In this document: in pieces, positions 10,023 through 20,163 of the stretch
Numbering within the stretch: position 1 is the first letter of the stretch
Layout: every line of letters starts with the position of its first letter
Source of the DNA: Amaurobius ferox
Taxonomy: Eukaryota; Arthropoda; Arachnida; Araneae; Amaurobiidae
Length of the DNA: 64,000 nucleotides
NCBI GenBank assembly: GCA_951213105.1
Contig: OX578138.1
Span: 65,075,040-65,139,039, forward strand
Direction of reading: 5' to 3'
Notes under the pieces: generated by a model
What the model was told of the DNA's origin: nothing
The model's database searches: none
The model's input: the letters and a program-made list of their open reading frames with translations, nothing else
Program-made: the position numbers and the translations under genes

Positions 10023-12736
10023 CCCCTATGAATCTATCTATAATTCTTCAGCTGTAAATTGTTATGAAATTATTGCATACATTTTAATATAAAAAAGGCA
10101 ATTTCATTTTTTTACCTTCATATACAAGGGTTGTGTATATTTCCTCCCTACACAATCAACAAATATAAATTTTATTTGCCTGAAATTCAGTTTTTCTGTT
10201 GTATTAGGTTAAGTATTTACATGTTAAATTTAATACAAATAAATTTTTAACAAAAATCTGTTTTAATGTGCACAAGATTTGCAGGTTGTATTTGGTATAA
10301 GGTATATTGCTATTACACATTTATAATATATAATGCAGGGTTGATATGAAAACTGTTTTTCTTCTTAAAAAGATAGAAAACTCACTAGTAGAATGCATTT
10401 ACAAAACGTGCACCACATAACCATTTATGTTTACATTCTCTTAGGAGAGGGAAATTGGCAATAACTGTTATATTATTGATTAATAAATGAAATTGTTCTT
10501 GCTCTTATTTACTATTGATCATAATTTTAATGTTGATATTTACCATTTATCTAAAAGATATTTATGATAATAATAATTAAGAAAACATAGTTAATATATT
10601 TTAATTTCAAAACATGCATAATACCGAACCAATACTAAAACAAAAATTCAAAAACAAACTGAGAAATCCACAAAAACCCAAGTGGGCTATCTTTTTCTAA
10701 ATTAAGGTGGGTTTTTTTTCAACTCCGATATATTAGAGCTTATTGTAATTATGAATGGTAGATTTATTCGGCTAATGTTATCAGTTATTGTAACACTTAA
10801 TGTGAACTAAATGTTCCAGTTAGGTAGTCCTGAAAATAGGCATCACTCACCTCAGTACCTAATCAGGCCTTGATTATGTATAACCATACATATTGATTTT
10901 ACTAAAATTCTGCATAGTGGCCATTAAACTTAAAACTACATACTGGCCACTTCCTATTAAGTGAAAGTTTGAATTGTCATGTCTACAGTTAGAGCATACA
11001 ACTTTTCTTTATAATCTTGTCTTATCAGCATGGTTAATTGTTTAATGTTGCTTAGGAACAGGATTGCTGAATATTGTTTGCTAAATGGAAACTAAAATTT
11101 TGAAAATGGTGTGTAAAAAATACAATTATGGTTTGTAATGTTTGAGTTATTTTTAAATCTAAATTTAAGTTGAGACTGACCTTCGAATGCACTCCTAATA
11201 CCTTCGAAACATTAACTGCAACATAACAAGTTCATGTGCCTTAAGGTACTTGTAAGCAAGGCTAGAAGGTAGGTGAAGAGTGTTTATTTTGAACTGCAGA
11301 AACAATATCGGAAACTTCACATGTGGATTAGGCTTTATATTTACCCTTTTACCTTCTAAATTTATGAGGAAAGGGATAAATGCAATAAAGATTACTTGTT
11401 TTCGGGTTCAAGAAAGAAGAGGCCCAGAACTAATTATATAGTTATAGAGCTTTAGATATTTGTATTAGACTTCAAATGTAATGTAAGGGAAGAAATGGAT
11501 TCACAATTGCCTTGTTGAAGCAATTTTGCAAATAAACGCTGTAGAACAGCTTTGCACCAAATATAAAGTATCAACTTTGAGTAAAATGTATATTATATGG
11601 AACCTGCAAGAAGTTAGGGAATTTAGAAATATTACTCTAAAGGTAGTCACTTACCAGTTTCTTATTTGACTATGCATGCAAAAATGTAATTATCAGGAAG
11701 TTTGAATGTTTTACCAGGTCAGACTATTACATTAAGTAGCATCGTAGCATCTTTTTTGAAACTTTTAGCATTTATGGTACTGCATTTTAAACTATCTTTT
11801 AAAATACTCATTCACATGAATGAAGATTATTTTCTGAAACAGAAGATTTTTATTCCAAAGGAAATATCTATTAGGAAATACAAAAGTAGGTAGCAATCAA
11901 TGCATATGATGTTAAAAATAAAAGTTATATGATAGAAATTTTTCCAAAGGCACAATTGTTATGAAAATATTAAAACATATTGTCTAAATAATTAAAACAC
12001 ATGCGACTGTACAGAGTTTTTCTCCACCTAATTCACATTCATCAAAATCATTGTTGTCGTCTAATAGTTTCTTTTTCTGTAGGAAACCTTTAGCATTTTT
12101 GAAAGAATAATTTATAAAAATTAATATTTTTAATTATTTGCCAAAAAAAAAAACCCGAAAATCAGGCCAGAAAGTGTTTTAAAGAATTTCATCAAAATAG
12201 AACATTTGCTAAAAAAAAAATGCAAAAGGCATTGTTGCATAGGAGTATTCACATTAAGAAACAATTGTAAATAAAATTATTGATGTGCACATGATTATCT
12301 AATACTCGAAGTTGTAAAATAGACATACACAGATGTTCTAAATTTCGGCTAATTTTGAATTAGCATTTTAGACAGTTATGAATCAGGTCATTTTATTACT
12401 GCATGTACATAATATACTTATTTTGTTATATGTTTCAGAAATTTGTTAATTATCTTATTTTATTGCTTTCATACACTGAAAACGTTTGCAACAATTCTTT
12501 AAGTTTCAATATTTATGTTAAATGCATTTTTATTATTTGTCTTTATTTTTCACGTCAGCACAATTATATACAGTGCAGTATTTATGGAGGAAGTTAATGC
12601 TATAATGGTAGCTTGTACTATTTAATGTCGCAAGATGCCAATATTTATCTACAATTTTCATTTATAATTTTCACGTAATTGCTAGTTTCTGGTTATGGTA
12701 GCAATAGATGGTAGCATGAGTTGTTATTTAAGTATT
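10023..12736. other. AT-rich non-coding stretch
   Basis: No gene or clear repeat border was recognised. Frames at 11702-11893 and 12403-12597 plus are short and motif-free. Confidence 0.5.
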
Positions 12737-12806
12737 CACTTGGATTTGAACCAAAGACCTCATTTGTGAAGACTGCTAGTTCTCTACCATCCAAGCCAAA
12801 GCTTTA
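12737..12806 (-). repeat. tRNA-like sequence, probable SINE head or decayed tRNA
   Basis: On the minus strand, a TGGCTTGGATGGTAGAG box A-like stretch is followed about 30 bases later by GGTTCAAATCC, a canonical box B. Overall length is near 70 bases, but acceptor-stem pairing is poor and no CCA-adjacent stem is clear. A SINE head or tRNA pseudogene is more likely than a working tRNA. Confidence 0.5.
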
Positions 12807-13139
12807 GATTAAGTTGTTTTAATATTATTGTAGGACAAAAAATGTGTAGAGAATTCATTTTCTAAATTCTGTCAATTTATTTAATAATTTGTGAAAATGA
12901 TTGTTTGTAAAAACAAGGGACTTGCTAAAGTGTAATATATATTCTAAAGTAATTTTAATTAGGATCCTTTGTGTTTTGTGATGGAATCACTTTAGTTAGC
13001 GACTTGTTGATAATGCTGTAAACTTGTGTTCCGCTCGTAAATATTGGATTGAACCAGAAGAGATTAAAGATTGTTAGTAATTTTTTCTTAATTTATGCTA
13101 TATAATAATTCAATTGTTTGGAAAAAATAATAAAATTGT

Positions 13140-14092
13140 TTTGGAAAAGATGACTTTCAAAAATGGTCACCAACCGACCACAGCATATCATCCACATATT
13201 GTTGTGCTGCCATTGTGTTTCTGATACGAACCAGAGGTGACTGGCTATGAATGCACACCAAACCATAATGCCACGTTGTCAAGCAGTATGGCGTTCAATA
13301 GTTACAGCAGGATTAGATCTGTTTCCATGTCGCCTCCAGATTCTCACATGATGACTGTCATTCGACAAGCAGAACCAAGACACATCGCTGAATACTGCCC
13401 TGTCCCATTCAGTCATCTAGGAAGCTTTGACATATCTGACACCATTGCAATCTCTCACATCAGTGTCTTGTCGTCAATAACAGTCTTCGTAAAGGATGGT
13501 TTGAGTACAAGCAACTTTTGGTCAATCGTTGAGAAGCTGTTCTCGCTGATATTGGAACATACAATGTACCCTGCAAATTCTGCAATGTTAACAGTTGTCC
13601 TTTGTGGTACCGTCACCGCATGCCTTCGAATGTGTCGATCAATGTGTGCTGACGTTTTACTGAATGGACACAATTGTCCACTGCGACAATTCACATGCCC
13701 TTCTTTAATCCATTTTCTCTAAATCCTTTGCACATTAAACACATCTACGGGTGTTTCAGTGCCAGTATAAGCATTCTACCATACTTAGACCTGAAATGAA
13801 TCCCATCGCACGATCGTCCAATTGTTTGAAATGGACTTCAGCAGCGTTGGCCAGGCATCTCTTCAACAACATATGTCTTCTGAAACAAAAAATAGGTTTC
13901 CGTAGATGACAGACAGTAGTTGGCTCATCTGCCATTTTCATTCCTATTGTCCCCACTCTAATCATGTGACCTACTTGCATTTTATATCATTTACATACAT
14001 CCGCCATGGCCAGCTGCGTTTGTATCGCAATTTGTATAATTATATGGCCAAAGCTCCTTGGTGTTGCTTTTTCTGTGTCAGGTAGTGCATGT
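13140..14092 (-). pseudogene. Tc1-like transposase relic, truncated
   Basis: Reading the minus strand from 14092 gives a terminal sequence (CACTACCTGACACAGAAA) and an N-terminal remnant near QLDDRAMGFISGLSM. Next comes a second helix-turn-helix remnant (HIRRHAVTVPQRTTVNIAEF) and a catalytic block WDRAVFSDVSWFCLSNDSHH. Then VRIWRRHGNRSNPA and RGIMVWCAFI follow. In Tc1 transposases the block is typically FSDESxF; here Asp is kept and Glu is Val. A TGA interrupts before QRGIMVW, and frames shift several times. The C-terminal third and right terminus are missing beyond 13140. The plus-strand frame 13237-13722 is its antisense shadow. Confidence 0.85.
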
Positions 14093-15544
14093 ATTTTTTA
14101 GAAAATTGTTACGCTTTACTTGCTTGCTGGAAGAAACTGATCTTTAACATTTGAAAATGATATTTTATGAGGGTGAGCAGGATATAATTGTCTGTATAAT
14201 CAAAAGTATTTGCAGTTGTCTATAATCAATTCTGTACTAGAGCTTAGATTTCATGGTCACATTATCTATGGAAATTTCTGATGTTTTGTTACTTCTATGT
14301 ATTAATTTTTAAAAAGAATGATTTATATTGTGATGCGAATGTATTTTATGTACATAATTTTGTGCATGAATGTTAAACATTGTTTTCTTTTAGCATCAGG
14401 ACCAGAAGCAGAAGAGCTAATAGACCTTTCCCTCCCCAGCCACCTGTGAGGAAGAACTGATAAATGTTGAGGCATTTGCCATGACTCCAGCTCGTGGCAC
14501 TGAACTTGTATGTTTTTTTTTTGTTTTTTTCACGAATTTTCAATTATTAACAATGCATGATTAAAATCAAGAATTTAAACTAAAAGCAAAAATAAAGTTC
14601 AAGTATTCATTATTTCAAAACAGAAGGAAAAAAATGTATCTAATTTACACTTTGCCACTTTTTTCTAGTAATGATTATTAATATATTTAAAAATATGTGG
14701 CTCTTCCCTTATAAGTAATTAATAAATTGATTTACTATGTATTTATTTATATATTTTTAAAATGTATTTATTTCAGTTTTATTCAAAACTGGAAAATATA
14801 CACAACATTGCCTGGGATTTATGGCAAAGATTAATTGCATTCATTAAGTTTTCAAAAGGTATAGTAACTCGCTGCATGGATGCATATGTGGCTGCCCCCA
14901 GCATATGCATCCTATAATAATGCACATGCATTCTAACGATTCAGTTTATAGTTGGAAAAGATAATTTTTCAATTTTTTTTTATGATGATGTCAAGATAGA
15001 TACCGATACTGATTAATCGCTATGACACAAATTTGTGTGAAAATTGTTCATATTAATTTTATTAGCCAGTTGATCTAAGCAATGTTATATTTAGGGAATA
15101 TCCTATCTTTGTTATTTAATTGTTGCTCTGTTCTACTAAAGTGTACAAATTATTGATTATGTTGAGTTTGAATTTTACTACAGTAATTTTTATTATATTT
15201 TTGCAGTTTAACAGATTCAGAGGACTGGGAGGGACTATTTATGCTGATGATACTAGGCATTGATACAACATTTGATTGCAGATGCTGTAGCAGAAGAATA
15301 CAACTGGTATGGGAACACCAAAAGACGATTGATTCTCTGCTCTGAAAGTTGTTGATATTGCTATTGGTGAGTATAACTACAATCAGTATTTACACTATGC
15401 TTTCTAAATTAAGATATGAAAATGTCAGGGATAGTACTTGTCTTTAAATTCTTGAAAAAACAAATTTACGTCCTGAAATTTCACTCTTGAATTTACAGTC
15501 GTGCAGTTTGATGGTCTTGCCAGTAATTCTATTGTACGTCATGC

Positions 15545-15785
15545 TCTTTTCATATGTTTAAAATTTTGATTTCAAGCACTTTTAAATAATATAATTTAGT
15601 GCTTTTAAACAAAATTGCATATTTTAACACTTAAATAACATCTCAATTTTTATCACTTTTTCATAAAAATCTGCTTTCAAGTAAAATTATGAATTTTAGT
15701 CCTTTTAAATAAAATAAATATTTAAGCACTTTGAAATCAAATTGCAAATTTTAGCACTTTTCATAAAAATAGAGAATTTCAGCAC
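15545..15785. repeat. Imperfect minisatellite in the DUF4806 intron
   Basis: Variants of TTTAGCACTTTTAAATAAAAT(T)GCAAATT recur roughly every 35-40 bases about six times, with substitutions. It lies in the intron between 15367 and 16393, just beside the Penelope fragment. Confidence 0.6.
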
Positions 15786-15913
15786 CTAAAATCTCAAAGT
15801 TAGAGCTTCTAAATAAAATCTTAAAATTGTAAATAACATTATGAATGTTGGTGCTTTCTGTAAAAGTACTCTATGTGGTGCTTTCTGTACTCTAGTTGGT
15901 GCTTTCTGTACAA

Positions 15914-16375
15914 CTAACTCAATAACTAAAGCTGAAATATATGAATAAACATTAAATGCACGATTAAGATAAGCATTAAAAAAGGCTTTTTTAGAAGAAA
16001 TTGGGTGAGAGGAGTTAGTGGGAATACAAGAATTAGTGAAAGTAGGTTTACGAAAAACAGAAGTATGAAACCCAATAGAGTTATGGGAAGCAAGAACATC
16101 CAGAACAGGTAAAGAAAAATTAGACTCAATGGTAAAATTAATAGAGGGGTAAAAATCATTGACATTATCCAAACGATTAAGGAGGTCACTCAAACTATGG
16201 TTCCAAATAATAAATACATCTTCCATATAACGGCACCAAAGATTAGGTTTAAGGAATAAAAAAGGCAAATCTCATTCTCAAGCTCCTGTAACACAGCTTC
16301 AAATAAAATGTCAGATATATTTTTGCAAACAGGGTCCCTGTAGGTAGCTCCTTATCTGTTTCTTTAATGTATATT
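15914..16375 (-). pseudogene. Penelope-like reverse transcriptase fragment
   Basis: On the minus strand, a motif-B remnant (PVCKNISDILFEAVLQELEN, frame-shifted) is followed by LWCRYMEDVFIIW, where the catalytic YVDD is YMED. Then NDFYPSINFTIE, LPVLDVLASHN, VFRKPTFTNSC and KKAFFNAYLNRAF follow, the usual order of Penelope palm-end and thumb motifs. The upstream finger region and any endonuclease are absent. It sits inverted in an intron of the DUF4806 pseudogene. Downstream, TGGTGCTTTCTGTA occurs three times in 60 bases (15848-15910). It differs clearly in sequence from the intact RT at 4185, so it is another Penelope lineage. Confidence 0.82.
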
Positions 16376-16524
16376 AATTTTTATCCCAAATAGATGCTGT
16401 AATGCCTATTCAAGGTGGTGATCAGAATGTGACAAGATCCGATATTGAAGATGTCATAAAAAATTGACTGAGACATGCAAAAGAGAGAAGATTATATTCT
16501 GTAAAGAAAGCTTCAAATAAATAA

Positions 16525-17000
16525 TGATTTCAAACTTTTGTGTTTTTATTGTACAATAATGATATTGATATAAAGAGAATTATCTAGTGTTATTTTAGTT
16601 TAGGAATACATGCATCTCCTCAGATTTTATAAAATATATCTACCAACAAATTATACCATCACTGTATCTTAGCATTCTGCAGTACTTAATCCGGATATGA
16701 ATTTAGCCTTTGTAACCTAATAATGTATTTAAAGTTTTTCTGAGCTAAATAATTCATCATTAAGACATGAATAGGAATTAGATTTGTTGTCTTGTACATA
16801 TGAAGGAGAAAAGGGTAAAGAACTTTGTTTAATTGCTGAATGACCTTCAGTACCCTTAAATTTTATAAACGGATTTAAAGAAAATTTGGACCCTTCAAAA
16901 AGATATAATTTTTTAGTACTTATTCAAATTTTATGACTACTATAATGGTAAAAATTCATGACAGTCACTGACCAAAGTGACAATTAAAAATTAACAGATG
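16525..17000. other. Non-coding spacer
   Basis: AT-rich sequence without a recognisable gene or repeat border, ending at the target duplication of the next hAT element. Confidence 0.5.
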
Positions 17001-17195
17001 CTTATAATCAGTGGCCAGAAGTAGTGAAACTACAGTAGTCACTACTTGTTTATCATAGTTTGTAGTGTAACACACTACTTTTAAAAATAAGTAGTGTATC
17101 TAGTAGAACGATATGGTAAATAACTAGTTTGTATCAAGTTTTGATGCTACTTTTAACATTTTTTCAATAAACAAACAAGGTGCCATTCTACATAT

Positions 17196-17429
17196 GTGAT
17201 TTTCCTTTGTAAGAAATTTGATGTTCTGTGCAACGATGTACAATTTGCAAAGTGCACAGCTCTTTGGAATAAATCAAAAATGTCGGTTGTTTTAGCTCAC
17301 AAGATATCTTCGGAGCTAATTACCTATCTCATAATACCAAATAATATGAGATGGAACTCAATGCATTCTGCTGTGGAACGCATATGCCTGTTCCTGAGAG
17401 AGAACAAGGAGAAACTAACTATGCAATAG
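17196..17429 (+). pseudogene. hAT transposase fragment
   Basis: The 77-codon frame contains FAKCTALWNKSKMSVVLAHK and PNNMRWNSMHSAVERICLF. The RWNS block with KC..LWN spacing resembles the central region of hAT transposases. It lies inside an element whose 8-base duplications independently say hAT. Both the BED finger and the C-terminal dimerisation region are missing. Confidence 0.7.
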
Positions 17430-17731
17430 TTCCAATGCTGCAGGGTTAGGAAAGCCATTGCCTCATGAAGTTGATTTTTTATATGGATATATTCAGATGT
17501 ATTATGTCCCAAAAGATCCTGCTTATCTGATTGCAAATTCTACTAAAAATGAACAATCATATTTTTAAATAAATATTTTTTACTTTTATTTTACTTTATA
17601 CTTTTATTTTATTGTTTTCAGAAGTGGGTAAAAGCTTAAAGTTGGTAAGGTAAGTTGATCAGTAAATTAAATATGTTAAATTACAAAAATATAGTATACC
17701 CATATCCTCAACTTTTTGTGCAAATTGAAGC

Positions 17732-17840
17732 TGTTGTTGTTGTTGAGACCCAGACCGTCCGACCTACCAGAAAGGTGTAAGGTAACTGTTTGGACGGCCG
17801 GGAAATGCCACCCAATTTAGACCGGAACCCTGTGGGGGAG
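17732..17840 (-). mobile_element. 5'-truncated SINE of the 58732 family
   Basis: The plus strand reads GTTGTTGTTGTTGAGACCCA then GACCGTCCGACCTACCAG, matching the 3' portion of the SINE at 58732 almost base for base through GACCGGAACCC. The GTT run is the complement of a (CAA)n tail. No head is present. It is nested in the hAT element at 17009-17969. Confidence 0.85.
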
Positions 17841-18299
17841 TGGAAAAGTTCATCTTATAAAAGTAGTTATGTAGTGAATACATTTTAAAAGTGGTTTGTA
17901 GTCAGTACTTTTAAAAAAAAACAGTAGTTTTAGTTCACTACAAAATAAAGCAGTTTTTTTCAACCTCTGCTTATAATACGACATGAGTGCTTTTTAAAAT
18001 TCTTATTAGTAAAATTGATTGGTACTGATACAAGCACTATTGATTTAATTATTGACCAAATTTTTGGTAGAAATATAATAAAACAATTTGAAAATAATTT
18101 TGGAATATTTAATTTTTATTAAAGTAATTTTTAAGTAATAAAAAACGTTAACAAAGAAAATATTGATAAATTTTGGCTGTTTATCACTTTTGCTATTTAT
18201 CATAAATGATAAATAGCAAAATTTATCAAAATATACACAAAGAAAAAGACCCCAGAAACATTCTGCAATATATTGAGAACCATCTAAAAAGTTCCAAAA

Positions 18300-18795
18300 C
18301 AAATGTATAATCAGCTGACATTAGTCCTGAAAAATCCTAAAAGTGTCCAGTGATATGTCAAGAACCATCCTATAATAGCCAATATCCATCCAAAAACTAT
18401 CCTGAAGAATCCCAAAAGCATCCAGTAATATGTCAAGAAGCGTCCAATAAGTTCCTATAACAAGTCTGTAACCATCCAAGAACTATCCTGGAAAATCCCA
18501 AAAGGATCCTGAAAAATCCCAAAAGTGTCCAGTAATATGTCCGGAAGCATCCAATAAATTCCTAAAACAAGCCTATATCCATCCAAAAACTATCCTGAGA
18601 GATCCCAAAAGCGTCCAGAAATATGTCAAAAATTCCGGAAAGCATCCTACAAAGGATGCCCACAGTACTACAAAAAGTGTCTCATTTTGACTTCCACGGG
18701 ACACCCTGTGGATGACTCTGGGAGATTTCAGGACTTCCTTAGGAAGTCTCATAATCCTACATATGACTTCCACAGGATTGATTTAAGACATCCTT
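18300..18795 (-). repeat. Tandem-like repeat with ACCCAAACAAC terminus
   Basis: Units built on ACTATCCTGAAAAATCCCAAAA, GTCCAGTAATATGTC and ATCCAATAA.TTCCTA recur at about 87-106 base spacing (anchors near 18394, 18481, 18587). The right border GTTGTTTGGGTATATATA is the inverse of the left border of the repeat at 6633. No coding frame. Confidence 0.55.
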
Positions 18796-20071
18796 GTGTT
18801 GTTTGGGTATATATAAAATGGATAAATGTAGTTAAGGTTAACATGAATTAAAGAGAAAGTAAAACATTTCTATGTCAAAATATATAAATTTGATATATTT
18901 CTAAATAATTTTAATTGATAAATTAAAAGTAGAGTCTTTTAATATGTTTATAAAACAGTAACACAATTAGTGCATTTCCTTTTACCCCCAGTGGTAGAAG
19001 TTAGAAAAAAAATCACTAGTCCACAGGACCAGTGACAACTTAAATTTAGTGTTTTGCAGAGACAAATATTGGTCATAAAAAAGTTGTCAACTATGCCACG
19101 TTATTTTATTTCTTGTATTCCACTAAAAACAAGATTTGATATTTATCTTGCATTACATTCTTGACAAATAATTATTAGACTTTAATAAGGTTGGTTGAAT
19201 ATAATTCTTCCTGGCATACATACCAAGGAGTCATTTATATACGACTGGCAGAAGATTAAAGTATTTTATATTTGCTGTGCTACACAGAACGCTTCATAAA
19301 TCAGTAAGAGTTTTATTGATCAGAATATTGCATCACCTATTTTCAATTAGGCTCTTGACATCCGCTCGCATTCAGCAAATGTGCTTAGTGCAGAAAAAAA
19401 AATTGTCAATTTTAAAATTGTTGATTATTTATTTGTAACCAGAATAATCTGATCTCAAATTACATAAATACAGATTTTTGCTAAATTTTTTTCTGTCTAT
19501 TTTCGCTTTTTACTGTGATTGATTAGTTTTAGAAATGTGATATTGCTATTAGCCTTTTGTTTTCTTTTCATTTTCACTCACTGAAAGTTGTAAATGCCAG
19601 AAAAACATCCATTTCTGTTCGATTGTTTGCCTATCACTTTATAGTTGTATCCAACAGCCTTTGCTTAGGGCATACTCTTCCTGACCCTGGCTCATAATGC
19701 CGACAAAATAATTTCTTGTGCCTGCTTTCTTCAAGGAAGTACTAGAAAGTTGTATTTATTAACCTACTTTCTTCCTAATTCTGAGTAGAGTAGCAACTTT
19801 GCCTTATCACAAAAAAGAAATGTTTAAAATCAGTAAGCATCTTCAAGATTCTTTGGGTATTCCTTTTAAAATCAGTAAGGTATTCCTAGTACTTCAAGGA
19901 AGTACTAGGAAGTTGCATTTATAAACCTATTTTCTTCCTAATTTTGAGTAGAGAAGCAACTTTGCCATATCACAAAAAATAAATGTTTAAAATCAATAAG
20001 GTATTCCTCATTTGAATCCCAGATATTAGAAAAAAAATTATAAAATAAAAGAATGATATTAAATCCAATAC
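18796..20071. other. Spacer with a local duplication
   Basis: A block beginning CTTCAAGGAAGTACTAG and running through GAAGCAACTTTGCC to CAATAAGGTATTCC occurs twice, near 19731-19830 and 19895-20010, with few differences. A possible terminal exon of the THAP gene at 19634-19721 overlaps the left side of this region (see separate entry). Confidence 0.55.
19634..19721 (-). CDS. Possible last exon of the THAP gene
   Basis: Exon 7 ends in phase 2 (AG). An acceptor AAAGCAG at 19722-19728 would add G to give Arg and open a 28-codon frame containing HKKLFCRHYEPGSGRVCPKQ before a TGA at 19634-19636. The polypyrimidine tract is weak, no AATAAA follows closely, and another frame of the same DNA is also open. 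It could equally be part of a repeat. This is a guess kept because phase and stop fit. Confidence 0.2.
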
Positions 20072-20163
20072 CTTGCAGGTACAGATACAGAAGGTTTAAA
20101 GAAGTAATTCTGAGCAACATCGGAAGAAACATTTTCTATTTTCACAGCCATAAGGTTTGGATG
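20072..20163 (-). CDS. THAP gene exon 7
   Basis: The acceptor is a long T tract ending TAG at 20164-20166, and the donor is AAG|GTATTG. The 92-base exon enters in phase 0 and leaves in phase 2. It encodes 30 residues with AVKIENV, a SUMOylation-type psi-K-x-E. Without splicing the frame ends after three codons (YWI stop), so an alternative short C terminus from retained intron is possible. Membership in this gene is inferred from strand, phase and style. Confidence 0.55.

Larger units (their letters stand above)
14394..16524 (+). pseudogene. DUF4806-domain gene, broken but with introns
   Basis: Three putative exons have acceptor/donor sites: 14394-14507, 15207-15366 and 16394-16524. Exon 1 has EELINVEAFAMTPARGTEL and joins in phase 0 to FNRFRGLGGTIYADDTRH. 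A one-base shift near 15261 continues as LIQHLIADAVAEEYNWYG. Another shift near 15332 gives FSALKVVDIAI, which joins across a phase-1 intron to DAVMPIQGGDQNVTRSDIED, then VIKN-stop-LRHAKERR. The NWYG block and the C-terminal WLRHAKER block match DUF4806. The TGA replaces the conserved Trp. The last codons overlap an AATAAA motif at 16516. Introns show it is not a processed copy. The role of DUF4806 is unknown to me. The gene's 5' exons were not found. Confidence 0.78.
17009..17969 (+). mobile_element. hAT element with 8-bp duplication CTTATAAT
   Basis: The element starts CAGTGGCCAGAAGTAGTG and ends CACTACAAAATAAAGCAG..CAACCTCTG. It is flanked by a perfect 8-base direct repeat, CTTATAAT, at 17001-17008 and 17970-17977, diagnostic of the hAT superfamily. 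Subterminal GTAGTG/CACTAC units recur at both ends (17019-17120 and 17840-17945). It carries a short transposase fragment and is interrupted by a truncated SINE at 17732-17840. Size is 961 bases, so it is internally deleted. Confidence 0.92.

Noticed and set aside
13237..13722. 161-codon plus-strand frame
   Set aside because: Antisense of the Tc1-like transposase relic, which reads clearly on the minus strand.
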